From Bacteroides thetaiotaomicron VPI-5482 (GTDB taxonomy: Bacteria > Bacteroidota > Bacteroidia > Bacteroidales > Bacteroidaceae): a stretch of DNA of 64,000 nt. The stretch lies in the NCBI RefSeq assembly GCF_000011065.1, contig NC_004663.1:5270001-5334000 (forward strand). The letters run 5' to 3'. The notes below the pieces were generated by a model. That model was not told the origin of the DNA and did no database searches. It saw only the letters and a program-made list of their open reading frames with translations. This document shows, in pieces, positions 18,148-27,476 of the stretch (its first letter is position 1; every line of letters begins with the position of its first letter). The position numbers and the translations under genes were made by a program.

Positions 18148-20943
18148 ATGCAAACAAACTACGAGCGATACTGTAAAATGTCTTCTTTGGCTCAGATAGG
18201 ATGGTGGGAAGCGGACTTTTTGGCTGGGCATTATGTCTGCTCTGATTTTCTTTGTGATCTTTTGGGACTGGAAGGAGATACCATCTCTTTCATGGATTTC
18301 CAGAATTTGATACGTGAGGATTACCGCGAACAGATAGTACAGGAATTTCGGGCCAATGCAAATATCCATAAAGACTTTTATGAACAAACCTTTCCCATCT
18401 GTTTAAAAAATGGTGAAGTTTGGCTGCATACCCGTCTGGCTCTTCGTGAGAAAGGTACCGGAACCAATGGAGGTGACAAATCTTTTGGCGTCATCCAGCG
18501 TGTTGAGGCGCCTAAAGAAGTGGAACAGAAAAATACCCTCCGGCGTGTAAACGACCTGTTACGCCGGCAAAACTATATATCACAGTCTTTGCTTCGCTTC
18601 CTCCATGATGACGATGTAGATTCTTGTATTATGGAGATATTGAATGACGTGCTGAGCCTCTATCAAGGCGGTCGTGTGTATATCTTTGAGTATAACGAAG
18701 ACTATACGCATCATAGTTGCACGTATGAAGTCGTTTCGGAAGGTGTTTCCAAAGAGAAAAACAAGCAGCAGTCCATTCCGGTTAATGAAACCCGATGGTG
18801 GTGTGAGCAGATTCTATCTGGCAAACCCATCATACTGACTTCCTTGAAACAGTTGCCCGAAGAAGCGGAGAATGAATATAAATTCCTTGACGCTCAAGGT
18901 ATTTGTTCGTTGATGGTCGCTCCTTTGATGGCAGGTGACCGTGTATGGGGATTTATGGGTATAGATCTGGTCGAATCGTATCGTGAATGGAGCAATGAGG
19001 ATTTTCAATGGTTCTCTTCATTGGCGAATATCATCAGTATTTGCATCGAATTGCGCAAGGCCAAAGATCGTGTTGTCCGCGAACAGTCTTTTTTAAGCAA
19101 TCTGTTCCATTTTATGCCGTTAGGTTATATACGGATGTCTGTCGTCCGTGATGAAAACGGTCAGCTTCTTGATTATAAGATAACGGATGTCAACAAGGCC
19201 TGTTCCCGCTTCTTTGCCCGACCTGCCGAAACGTATATAGGAGTCTTGGCCTCTGAAATATATCCGGATTTTTCTTCACAGCTCCTCTTTCTGAAAGAAG
19301 TGCTGGATAACAATTCATACAGGGAAAAGGATATCTTTTTCCCGCAGACAGAGCTTTATACCCATTGGATAGTTTATTCTCCGGAAAAAGATGAAGTGGT
19401 AGGTCTGTTTACAGATTCCACGGAGGCCGTGAAGACCAATAGGGCACTGGACCGTAGTGAGAAGCTTTTTAAGAGTATCTTTGCCAATATCCCGGCAGGA
19501 GTGGAAATCTATGATAAGGATGGATTCCTGATTGACCTGAATAATAAGGATCTGGAAATATTCGGTGTAGAAAATAAACAGGATGTGATAGGAGTCAACT
19601 TCTTTGAGAATCCGAACGTACCGCAGCATATCCGTGACCGTGTGCGGGATGAAGATTTGGTAGACTTCCGTCTGAATTACTCTTTTGAACGGGCAGAAGG
19701 TTATTATCACCCCGATCGTCGGGATACGATAGATATATATACGAAAGTCAGCAAGCTCTATGATAACGAAGGAAACTTTAACGGCTATATCCTGATTAGC
19801 ATTGATAATACGGAGCAGATTGATGCGATGAACCGTATTCGTGATTTTGAGAATTTCTTCCTGCTCATATCGGATTATGCAAAGGTGGGATATGCCAAGT
19901 TGAATCTGCTGAACCGGAAGGGATATGCCATTAAACAATGGTATAAAAATTTAGGTGAAGAAGAGGATACTCCATTGGCGGACGTGGTGGGAGTCTATCG
20001 TAATATGCATCCCGAAGACCGTGAACGTATTTTTGATTTCTATCGGGAGGTCAGAAAAGGAAACCGGAAGCACTTTCAGGGAGAAATGCGAATCTACCGT
20101 CCCGGCAAGAAGAATGAATGGAACTGGATACGTATGAATGTAGTCGTTACGACATACAATCCGGAGGAAAACGAAGTGGAAATCATCGGTATCAACTATG
20201 ATATTACCGAACTGAAGGAGACGGAGAAAGAATTGATCCTGGCACGTGACAAAGCCGAAATGATGGACCGTCTCAAAAGTGCTTTCCTTGCTAACATGAG
20301 CCACGAAATACGTACTCCTCTGAATGCCATCGTCGGCTTCTCCGACTTGCTCGTCGATACGGAAAATATAGAGGAACGACGGGAGTATATTCAGATTGTG
20401 AAGGAGAACAATGACCTGCTTTTACAACTGATTTCGGATATACTCGACCTGTCTAAGATTGAAGCGGGTACATTTGAGTTTACCAACGGAGATGTAGACG
20501 TGAATATGCTCTGTGAAGATATTGTCCGCTCCATGCAAATGAAGGTGAAGGAGAATGTCGAACTGATGTTCGATCCGCATCTTGCGGAATGCCGCATTAT
20601 TAGTGACCGTAACCGACTGCACCAGGTAATCTCCAATTTTGTGAACAATGCGATTAAGTTTACCTCGGAGGGAAGTATCCGTGTGGGATATAAGCAGAAA
20701 GGAGAAGAACTGGAGTTCTATGTACAAGATACGGGAGTTGGTATTGACGCAGAGAGTCAGGCACATATTTTTGAACGTTTTGTGAAGTTGAACTCCTTTG
20801 TACACGGCACGGGCCTGGGGCTCTCCATCTGCCAAAGTATTGTGGAACAAATGGGCGGAAAGATAGGGGTGGAATCCGAACCGGGAAAGGGTTCGCGTTT
20901 TTGGTTTAGCCTTCCCTGTTTTGTGGTGATGTCGGAAGAATAG
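18148..20943 (+). CDS. Soluble multi-sensor histidine kinase (PAS-GAF-PAS-PAS-PAS-HisKA-HATPase)
   Basis: 931 residues with no signal peptide or membrane segment, so cytosolic. Approximate order: PAS (1-125), GAF (140-310), PAS (315-430), PAS (435-560), PAS (570-695), HisKA with phospho-acceptor His719 in NMSHEIRTPLNAIVGFSD, and HATPase_c with the N box NFVNNAIKFTS, G1 DTGVGID and G2 GTGLGLSICQ. It ends right after the ATPase domain, with no receiver or output domain. No response regulator gene is adjacent, so its partner must be encoded elsewhere. The two flanking genes are unrelated. It has its own promoter and a bidirectional terminator downstream. Confidence 0.9.
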   Translation: MQTNYERYCKMSSLAQIGWWEADFLAGHYVCSDFLCDLLGLEGDTISFMDFQNLIREDYREQIVQEFRANANIHKDFYEQTFPICLKNGEVWLHTRLALREKGTGTNGGDKSFGVIQRVEAPKEVEQKNTLRRVNDLLRRQNYISQSLLRFLHDDDVDSCIMEILNDVLSLYQGGRVYIFEYNEDYTHHSCTYEVVSEGVSKEKNKQQSIPVNETRWWCEQILSGKPIILTSLKQLPEEAENEYKFLDAQGICSLMVAPLMAGDRVWGFMGIDLVESYREWSNEDFQWFSSLANIISICIELRKAKDRVVREQSFLSNLFHFMPLGYIRMSVVRDENGQLLDYKITDVNKACSRFFARPAETYIGVLASEIYPDFSSQLLFLKEVLDNNSYREKDIFFPQTELYTHWIVYSPEKDEVVGLFTDSTEAVKTNRALDRSEKLFKSIFANIPAGVEIYDKDGFLIDLNNKDLEIFGVENKQDVIGVNFFENPNVPQHIRDRVRDEDLVDFRLNYSFERAEGYYHPDRRDTIDIYTKVSKLYDNEGNFNGYILISIDNTEQIDAMNRIRDFENFFLLISDYAKVGYAKLNLLNRKGYAIKQWYKNLGEEEDTPLADVVGVYRNMHPEDRERIFDFYREVRKGNRKHFQGEMRIYRPGKKNEWNWIRMNVVVTTYNPEENEVEIIGINYDITELKETEKELILARDKAEMMDRLKSAFLANMSHEIRTPLNAIVGFSDLLVDTENIEERREYIQIVKENNDLLLQLISDILDLSKIEAGTFEFTNGDVDVNMLCEDIVRSMQMKVKENVELMFDPHLAECRIISDRNRLHQVISNFVNNAIKFTSEGSIRVGYKQKGEELEFYVQDTGVGIDAESQAHIFERFVKLNSFVHGTGLGLSICQSIVEQMGGKIGVESEPGKGSRFWFSLPCFVVMSEE

Positions 20944-20954
20944 ACAAGAATGAT

Positions 20955-20978
20955 GGGGCTGACTAAAAAGTCAGCCCC
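20955..20978. terminator. Bidirectional terminator hairpin
   Basis: Perfect 10-bp stem GGGGCTGACT/AGTCAGCCCC with an AAAA loop, lying between the convergent kinase gene (ends 20943) and nuoN (ends 20993). No long T-tract is present, but the position fits a shared end. Confidence 0.6.
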
Positions 20979-20992
20979 AAAGAGTCGGTTTC

Positions 20993-22435
20993 TTATATTC
21001 CGAATGATAGTTTATCGATAGACTGATATACGATACTTGCAATACCCAGTCCGATGATGCCCAGTGTGCAGAGCGCCAGTCCCCACTTTGTACAGCGGTC
21101 GCTGCGGAAAGTCGGAATCGGGTTATCGGAAGGCATGATATACATTGCTTTTACAATCAGCAGATAGTAGTACAATGAAATCACGGTATTAACCAGTGCA
21201 ATGAATACCAGCAAGTGGAAGCCCGCTTCGAAAGCTGCCATGAAAATAAAGAACTTCGAGAAGAATCCGGCAAACGGAGGAATACCTGCCAGTGAGAACA
21301 GCGAAATAGTCATCAGAAAAGCCATTTTCGGGTTCGTTTTGTAGAGTCCCGCATAATCTTCGAGGGTAAACTTCTGACTGCGTAATGCTACGATAGTGAT
21401 GACGGCAAATACTCCGAGATTGGCAGCGGCATATACAAGTATGTAATATACCATGGCGGTCATTCCCTGTGCCGTTCCTCCGATTACACCCAGCATGATA
21501 TATCCTGCCTGCGAAATACTGGAGAACGCCATCAGACGCTTCAGATTCTGCTGGCGGATAGCGAATATATTGGCGATGGTGATAGAAGCGATAGTCACCC
21601 AGTAAAGTACTTCTTGCCAGTCATGTATCATCGGTGCGAATACTTTGATCAGAATTGCCATCAGCACAAATGCTGCCGAACCTTTGGAGATAACACTCAG
21701 ATAGGCGGTAACCGTACTCGGTGCACCTTCGTAAACGTCTGCCGTCCATAAATGGAACGGAACCAGAGAGAGCTTGAACGCCATACCGGTAAAGAAGAAT
21801 ACAAAAGCCATGATTTGCAACGGATTTCCATCGATATGAGCAGGAAGATCATCGAAATACAGTGTTCCTGCGGAACCGTAAATCATTGACAGACCAAACA
21901 GTAACAGTGCGCTGGAGAAAAGTGCGGTAAGGATATACTTGGCACCGGCTTCAGCGGAGTTATGGCGGTATTTGTCGAAAGCGATCAAGGCTGCCATCGG
22001 GATGGAAGCTGTCTCCAGTCCGATGAAGAACATCAGGAAGTGTCCGGCGGAAATCATGAGATACATACCGAACAGGGTGGAGAGTGTAAGTACATAGAAC
22101 TCACCTTGCTTGAATGAAGTATCGTCGCGTTTCATCCATTCGTGTGCCATCAGGAAAACAATCAGCGTGCCTATGTTCAGGATTGATTTGACAACCGTGT
22201 GCATGGGTACATAGTGATACATACCGCCAAAAATGTCGGCAGCTGTGCCTGGAACCAGATTGATCGCTGTATGGATGGCCATCAGGATAACTGGCAGCAT
22301 GGTGTTCAAAACGGGTCTCGTCCCTTTTTGCTTGTGTGCGTCCGGACTCATGAAGAGATCGGCAAGGAACAGCAATAGTAAAACTGCTACGAGCGACAGC
22401 TCTTCCCGCATATGTAGAAATTGTGAATAATCCAT
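20993..22435 (-). CDS. nuoN: NADH-quinone oxidoreductase subunit N
   Basis: 480 residues and about 14 membrane helices. Proton_antipo_M core with the conserved KLSLVPFHLWTADVYEGAP segment and the following helix, whose lysine belongs to the antiporter-like channel. NuoN is one of three antiporter-type pump subunits in the membrane arm of complex I. It is the last gene of the operon, 37 bp after nuoM, and ends at the bidirectional hairpin. Confidence 0.95.
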   Translation of the reverse strand: MDYSQFLHMREELSLVAVLLLLFLADLFMSPDAHKQKGTRPVLNTMLPVILMAIHTAINLVPGTAADIFGGMYHYVPMHTVVKSILNIGTLIVFLMAHEWMKRDDTSFKQGEFYVLTLSTLFGMYLMISAGHFLMFFIGLETASIPMAALIAFDKYRHNSAEAGAKYILTALFSSALLLFGLSMIYGSAGTLYFDDLPAHIDGNPLQIMAFVFFFTGMAFKLSLVPFHLWTADVYEGAPSTVTAYLSVISKGSAAFVLMAILIKVFAPMIHDWQEVLYWVTIASITIANIFAIRQQNLKRLMAFSSISQAGYIMLGVIGGTAQGMTAMVYYILVYAAANLGVFAVITIVALRSQKFTLEDYAGLYKTNPKMAFLMTISLFSLAGIPPFAGFFSKFFIFMAAFEAGFHLLVFIALVNTVISLYYYLLIVKAMYIMPSDNPIPTFRSDRCTKWGLALCTLGIIGLGIASIVYQSIDKLSFGI

Positions 22436-22472
22436 CTTTATAAATTAAGAATTAAAGATTAAAAAATAAAGG

Positions 22473-23957
22473 TTATGGGATGAGTTGTGAGACTACAGGG
22501 AGTACACTTTCACCAATCATGTGGCTTACCCAGAAAGGAGCCATACCCAGTCCGGCTACACAAACGATGAGGCAGATAACAGCTACCCGTTCATCCCAGG
22601 TCGCGTCTGTCAGCGCAAGATGATGTTTGTTGGTGCAGGTACCGTACAGAATCTTGCCTACCAGACGCAGGATATAGACTGCCGTGATCACGATGGATGA
22701 ACAAGCGATGATGGTCAGTGTACGGTGGAATACGTCGTTGTTCTGGAAAGAACCTACGAAGATAGTCATTTCGGCAATGAACCCGCTTAATCCCGGCAAA
22801 CCGAGATTGGCAAGACCGGCAATCACATAACATACGCTGAGGAACGGCATTACTTTCATTAATCCGGTAAGCTCGCGGACATCACGTGTGTGTGTACGTC
22901 CATAAATCATACCGATCAGGGCAAAGAACAAGGCTGTCATCAATCCGTGGGAAAGCATCTGAAGAATGGCTCCTGTCGCAGCAGTCTGATTCAGCATCAG
23001 AATGGCGAAAAGTACCAGTCCGCAGTGAGAAACGGAAGAGTAAGCGTTGATGTATTTCAAGTCTGTCTGTACGCAAGCGGAGAATGCTCCGTAAACAACG
23101 GAGATACCTGTCAGTATCAGGAATATCCATGAAAGTTCGTTAGCGGCTTCCGGCATCAGATACATGGCGATACGGAAACATCCGTAACCTCCCAGTTTCA
23201 TCAGTACTCCGGCGTGAAGCATGGATACAGCTGTCGGGGCGGAAGCGTGACCATCGGGACTCCATGTGTGGAACGGGAAAAGAGCACCCAGCACACCGAA
23301 CCCGAGGAAGGTAAGCGGGAACCAGATACATTGCTGTGCAAAAGGAATATTATGTAGCTGTGCTATTTCCAGCAGGTTCATGGTGGTAGCTCCCGAACCG
23401 AAATAGATTCCGAGAATACCGATCAGCAGGAAAGCGGAACCGCCCATCAGCATAAGGGTCAGCTTCATGGCTGCATATTCTTTACGTCCCGAACCCCATA
23501 CACCGATCAGCAGGTACATAGGAATCAGCGCGATTTCGTAGAACATGAACATGGTGAATAAGTCGATGGATATAAAGAATCCGAAGACTCCCATAGACAA
23601 CAGTGTGAACCAAAGGAAATATTCTTTTGTCAGAGGCTGCAGACGCCAGGAGGCGAAAGTACCTGTGAATACAATAACGGCAGACAATAACAACATGGCT
23701 ACCGAAATACCGTCAACGCCTACCGAGTAGGAGATGTGAAGCGGTGCATACCAGAGTGTATCCGCACGGAATAGCATTTCTGCCGTGTTGCCGGCACTGC
23801 GTTCTCCCAAATACATAAAGGTAAGTACGACGGAGGCAATCAGAAGTGCCGATGCGCCGGTAACCATAACCCCCCGAATCGCTTTGATTCCCCGTGCTGC
23901 CCAAAGTCCGGCAAGCATCAGTAAGGGGATGAGTACGAAGATTGATAAAAAATTCAT
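22473..23957 (-). CDS. nuoM: NADH-quinone oxidoreductase subunit M
   Basis: 494 residues and about 14 membrane helices, with the M-type antiporter signature FYEIALIPMYLLIGVWGS and the later FPFHTWSPDGHASAPTAVS. The conserved glutamate in the first motif and the lysine-bearing helices are present. Membrane-arm proton pump subunit. It is separated from nuoL by an 82-bp spacer that carries repeat R1. Confidence 0.95.
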   Translation of the reverse strand: MNFLSIFVLIPLLMLAGLWAARGIKAIRGVMVTGASALLIASVVLTFMYLGERSAGNTAEMLFRADTLWYAPLHISYSVGVDGISVAMLLLSAVIVFTGTFASWRLQPLTKEYFLWFTLLSMGVFGFFISIDLFTMFMFYEIALIPMYLLIGVWGSGRKEYAAMKLTLMLMGGSAFLLIGILGIYFGSGATTMNLLEIAQLHNIPFAQQCIWFPLTFLGFGVLGALFPFHTWSPDGHASAPTAVSMLHAGVLMKLGGYGCFRIAMYLMPEAANELSWIFLILTGISVVYGAFSACVQTDLKYINAYSSVSHCGLVLFAILMLNQTAATGAILQMLSHGLMTALFFALIGMIYGRTHTRDVRELTGLMKVMPFLSVCYVIAGLANLGLPGLSGFIAEMTIFVGSFQNNDVFHRTLTIIACSSIVITAVYILRLVGKILYGTCTNKHHLALTDATWDERVAVICLIVCVAGLGMAPFWVSHMIGESVLPVVSQLIP

Positions 23958-23963
23958 AATTGA

Positions 23964-24039
23964 ATTATTAAGTTTTAAGTATTAATTCGCAGCGACTTGT
24001 TGCGCAGCTTAATATCTAATACCTGATAGTTAATACTTG
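23964..24039. repeat. nuo spacer repeat R1 (nuoL-nuoM)
   Basis: AT-rich element reading ATTATTAAGTTTTAAGTATT, then a GC-richer core with TTGCGCAGC, then CTAATACCTGATAGTTAATACTT. It shares order and most bases with R2 and R3. The arms TAAGTATTAA and TTAATACTT can pair as a hairpin. Confidence 0.7.
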
Positions 24040-25971
24040 CTATAGAACTAACAGCAGGATAAGCGCCAGCGCTCCGCAAAGGAACACGTATGCGTATTGC
24101 TGTACCTGGCCGCTTTGAAGACCACGTATCTCGTCGCTTGTCGTATTCGTAGCCCATGCCAGGAAATTAAAGAATCCATCCACTACATGACGGTCGAACC
24201 ATGCGATAGGAGTCGAAATGCAACGGAAGATGATCTTATGCGTAATAAACTGGTATATATCATCAATATAAAAACGATGATAAGCAGCTGTCCACAATCC
24301 ATTGAACCGTTTGGCAAGTGCATTGGCAACAGGCTGTTTGGCATTCTTATACATCCATGTGGCAATCCCGATAGAAATAATCGCAATTACAACGCTTGTG
24401 ACAGCTACCGACAGATCGAGGTGAATAGAGTAAGACTCCCCATTCGAACTGATAAAATGTCCGAAAGGAATGAATCCTGCAAGGCAGGTAACAACCGCCA
24501 GAAATATCAACGGAAAAGTCATAGCCAACGGACTCTCATGCGGGCGACAAGGTGCCGCTTCCAAGTTTCCGTGCGGTGTGCTATGATCCGAATGGGAGCT
24601 TGCCCGGGGCGGCTCGGCCCCCCAGAAGATGCCGTAGTAGAGGCGGAACATATAGAAGGCGGTCATTGCGGCGATTACTGTCATCACCCAACCCATTGCA
24701 GGGCTATATTGGAAGCAGGCAGCCAAAATCTCATCTTTTGAGAAGAAACCGGAGAACGGAGGAATACCGGCAATGGCGAGACAGGCAATCAGGAATGTCC
24801 AGTGAGTAATAGGCATGTATTTGCGTAGTCCTCCCATGGCTGACATTTCGTTGGAATGTACTGCATGGATAATGCTGCCGGCACCCAAGAAGAGTAATGC
24901 CTTAAACATGGCGTGTGTGAAGAGGTGGAACATGGAAGCCATATATCCCAGTCCTCCGTGGTGCGGGTCCATAGAAGTACAAACGCCCAGTGCTACCATC
25001 ATAAAACCAATCTGTGAAATGGTCGAGAAGGCCAGCACACGTTTGATATCCGATTGTACGCAAGCCACGCTTGCTGCATAAAAGGCGGTGAAAGCACCTA
25101 CCCAGGCAATCATATGTAAGGTGTCCGGTGCATAAGCAATGAAAAGCGGGAACATACGCGCTACCAGATAAACGCCGGCAACTACCATCGTAGCCGCATG
25201 GATCAAGGCACTGACAGGAGTAGGACCTTCCATGGCATCGGGCAGCCAGATATGCAACGGGAACATGGCACTCTTTCCGGCGCCACCGATAAACATCAGT
25301 CCCAAAGCCAATGGAAGCATGGAAGCGCCGCCACTGATCAATGATACCGTATCCGGTGTGAAGCCGAATGTGCCACCGTAGTATCCGTAAATCAGAATAC
25401 CGATAAGGAAGCCTAAGTCTGCAAAGCGGGTGACAATGAACGCTTTCTTGGAAGCGGCAATGGCAGCAGGCTTTGTATAGTAAAAACCGATCAGCAGATA
25501 AGAACTGACACCCACCAGTTCCCAGAAAAGATACATCTGGAAAATGTTTGTGGCAACCACCAGTCCCAGCATAGACATTGTAAACAGGGACAGGAAGGCG
25601 TAATAACGTTGAAAGCCTGTCTCGCCTTTCATGTAACCGAAGGAGTAGATATGCACCATCAGTGACACGGTAGAGATGACAATCAGCATCATCACGGATA
25701 TGGGATCGAGCAGAATGCCCAGATCAAATCGTAAAGTCTCGGTGAAAGGAAGCCACGTAAAATTATAAGGTATCAACGTGGCAAATGTTCCGTCTTCCAA
25801 ACGAGGGGCGGAGAAATATTGGAAAGCCGTAACGTACGACAGTACTACTACTGCTCCCAGTATCAGCGTACCGATAGCACCCGCTGTCCGATGAGACATC
25901 CATTTTCCTCCGATTCCCAGAATGAGGAAGGAGAGGAAGGGAAGAAGGAGTATTAGAATTGTTAGTTCCAT
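24040..25971 (-). CDS. nuoL: NADH-quinone oxidoreductase subunit L
   Basis: 643 residues. The N-terminal Proton_antipo_N region is followed by the antiporter core (LFWELVGVSSYLLIGFYY, then FPLHIWLPDAMEGPTPVSALIHAATMV-type segment). The long C-terminal extension should form the lateral helix of complex I. This is the distal pump subunit. The start MELTILILLLPFLSF is strongly hydrophobic, as expected. The region around 24540-24600 encodes a His/Ser-rich hydrophilic loop (HSDHSTPHGN), which varies within the family. Confidence 0.95.
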   Translation of the reverse strand: MELTILILLLPFLSFLILGIGGKWMSHRTAGAIGTLILGAVVVLSYVTAFQYFSAPRLEDGTFATLIPYNFTWLPFTETLRFDLGILLDPISVMMLIVISTVSLMVHIYSFGYMKGETGFQRYYAFLSLFTMSMLGLVVATNIFQMYLFWELVGVSSYLLIGFYYTKPAAIAASKKAFIVTRFADLGFLIGILIYGYYGGTFGFTPDTVSLISGGASMLPLALGLMFIGGAGKSAMFPLHIWLPDAMEGPTPVSALIHAATMVVAGVYLVARMFPLFIAYAPDTLHMIAWVGAFTAFYAASVACVQSDIKRVLAFSTISQIGFMMVALGVCTSMDPHHGGLGYMASMFHLFTHAMFKALLFLGAGSIIHAVHSNEMSAMGGLRKYMPITHWTFLIACLAIAGIPPFSGFFSKDEILAACFQYSPAMGWVMTVIAAMTAFYMFRLYYGIFWGAEPPRASSHSDHSTPHGNLEAAPCRPHESPLAMTFPLIFLAVVTCLAGFIPFGHFISSNGESYSIHLDLSVAVTSVVIAIISIGIATWMYKNAKQPVANALAKRFNGLWTAAYHRFYIDDIYQFITHKIIFRCISTPIAWFDRHVVDGFFNFLAWATNTTSDEIRGLQSGQVQQYAYVFLCGALALILLLVL

Positions 25972-26058
25972 ACAGTTTATTTTAATTACTTGTTTTATTA
26001 TTGTTCATATTTATCACGATATCCATCCGAATGGAAATTGGGTCGTGCCGCTTTGGCA
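25972..26058. other. nuoK-nuoL spacer with two small hairpins
   Basis: 87-bp spacer that lacks the R repeat. It holds TCCAT-CCGA-ATGGA (26022-26035) and GTGCC-GCTTT-GGCAC (26045-26059), two short perfect stems next to the nuoK stop codon. They could tune message stability between the two cistrons. Confidence 0.4.
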
Positions 26059-26367
26059 CTACCACTTCAGATCGTCCAGATTGCGGACTTGAATGCTTCG
26101 GAGGTTGCGGTAAATGTTAATCATGATGGCGATAGCTATAGCCGTTTCCGCAGCCGAAATAGCGATGGAAAAGAGTGCAAAGAAATAGCCTTCCATGCCT
26201 CCCGGAAAGAGAAAACGGTTGAACACGGCGAAGTTGATGTCCGTGGCGTTCAGCATTAACTCTACAGAAATCAGGATAGCCAGCGTATTACGGCGGGTAA
26301 AGAACCCATAGATTCCTGCAAACATCATGATGGTAGAAACTACCAGATAATATTCCATGTGTATCAT
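26059..26367 (-). CDS. nuoK: NADH-quinone oxidoreductase subunit K
   Basis: 102 residues with three membrane helices, including SVELMLNATDINF (the conserved glutamate of NuoK) and the helix AAETAIAIAIMI with the second glutamate. The start may be the Met at 26358 (MEYYLVV). Membrane-arm subunit coupling quinone reduction to proton transfer. It is preceded by repeat R2. Confidence 0.95.
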   Translation of the reverse strand: MIHMEYYLVVSTIMMFAGIYGFFTRRNTLAILISVELMLNATDINFAVFNRFLFPGGMEGYFFALFSIAISAAETAIAIAIMINIYRNLRSIQVRNLDDLKW

Positions 26368-26374
26368 ATCTGAA

Positions 26375-26460
26375 ATTATTAGGTTTTAAGTAATAAGTAT
26401 TAATTCCTTGCGGTTCATTGCGCAGCCTAATACCTGATACTTAATAGTTAATACTTACTT
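26375..26460. repeat. nuo spacer repeat R2 (nuoJ-nuoK)
   Basis: Same order as R1: ATTATTAGGTTTTAAG, AAGTATTAATTC, a core with TTGCGCAGCCTAATACCTGA, then TACTTAATAGTTAATACTTA. It is the copy closest to R1 in the core. Confidence 0.7.
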
Positions 26461-26462
26461 AT

Positions 26463-26975
26463 TTATCTCTTTCGGGCGATCATGATACCACCGATGATAC
26501 AAGCCAGCAATAAAATACTGATTGCTTCGAAAGGCAATATATAACCATATTTGTCACTGCTTAATAAAGCATTACCAATGGTGTGGATGTTTATTTCCAG
26601 CGGAACCAGGTTGGTCGTTTGCAGGAAGTTATGCTTCAGGGTGATAAACAAGATAATCGCTAAACCGGCAACCATCGTAAAGAGTCCTGCCAGAAACCTG
26701 CTTCGTTTCAGTTTCTCGGCGCGGTCACCTTCTCCACTGGTCAGCAGGATGGAGAATACATAAAGGACGACGATACCACCGGCATAAACCATAATCTGGA
26801 CAGACCCCAGAAATGTGTAACCCAGCAGGAAATAGATGCCAGCCGTGCCGAAGAGCACGAAGAGCAGATAGGTGGCTGAGCGGACAATACGTTGGGTAGT
26901 CACCGTCATGATGGACATTGCAATAATAAATGCTGCCAAAAAGTAGAATACTACTGTTTCAAGTGTTGATCCCAT
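26463..26975 (-). CDS. nuoJ: NADH-quinone oxidoreductase subunit J
   Basis: 170 residues with five membrane helices. It contains the conserved LGYTFLGSVQIMVYAGGIVVLYVF helix (NuoJ TM3 region), linked in other complexes to the conformational coupling of the pump. It starts 2 bp after the nuoI stop, so the two are tightly coupled. It ends before repeat R2. Confidence 0.95.
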   Translation of the reverse strand: MGSTLETVVFYFLAAFIIAMSIMTVTTQRIVRSATYLLFVLFGTAGIYFLLGYTFLGSVQIMVYAGGIVVLYVFSILLTSGEGDRAEKLKRSRFLAGLFTMVAGLAIILFITLKHNFLQTTNLVPLEINIHTIGNALLSSDKYGYILPFEAISILLLACIIGGIMIARKR

Positions 26976-26977
26976 AT

Positions 26978-27466
26978 CTAAACTTCTTTTTTCTTTTCAA
27001 TTACTTTACTACCGGCATGATTCAGTTGCAGAACAAGCTTCGTCCGGTCAAAGACGGCATGTTCGAAGTTCTGGTCGAACGTGATGGCGTCATGCGGACA
27101 AGCGTTGACACACAGTTGGCAGAACATACAAGCTCCGAGGTCATATTCATATTTTGCCAGGATTTTCTTCTTCTTGCCGTCTTCAGTCTCGATCGTTTCG
27201 CTGGTTACGGTGATTGTATCGTTCGGACAAGCTATCTGACACAATCCGCAGGCTACACAGCGGTGTTCGTTATTCTCATTGTGGGGCATTGCCAGTGTAC
27301 CACGGAACCGGTCGAACATTTTCAGCTCTTTCCGGTTTTCAGGATACTGTTCGGTTACCTTCTTACGGAAGTATACCTTGATACTGGTTTTCATACCCGT
27401 TGCCAGAGTGCTGATACCATGTATCAGTCCTCCCAAATACGTATATTTTTGATCTTTATATTCCAT
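26978..27466 (-). CDS. nuoI: NADH-quinone oxidoreductase subunit I
   Basis: 162 residues from MEYKDQKYTY. An upstream in-frame start at 27502 would overlap nuoH by 26 bp and add 12 unrelated residues. Two [4Fe-4S] ferredoxin motifs are complete: Cys70/73/76/80 in CVACGLCQIACP and Cys113/116/119/123 in CMFCQLCVNACP. These are the N6a and N6b clusters of the connecting arm. Cytosolic face of the complex. The start is 10 bp after nuoH. Confidence 0.95.
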   Translation of the reverse strand: MEYKDQKYTYLGGLIHGISTLATGMKTSIKVYFRKKVTEQYPENRKELKMFDRFRGTLAMPHNENNEHRCVACGLCQIACPNDTITVTSETIETEDGKKKKILAKYEYDLGACMFCQLCVNACPHDAITFDQNFEHAVFDRTKLVLQLNHAGSKVIEKKKEV

Positions 27467-27476
27467 AATTCTTATT

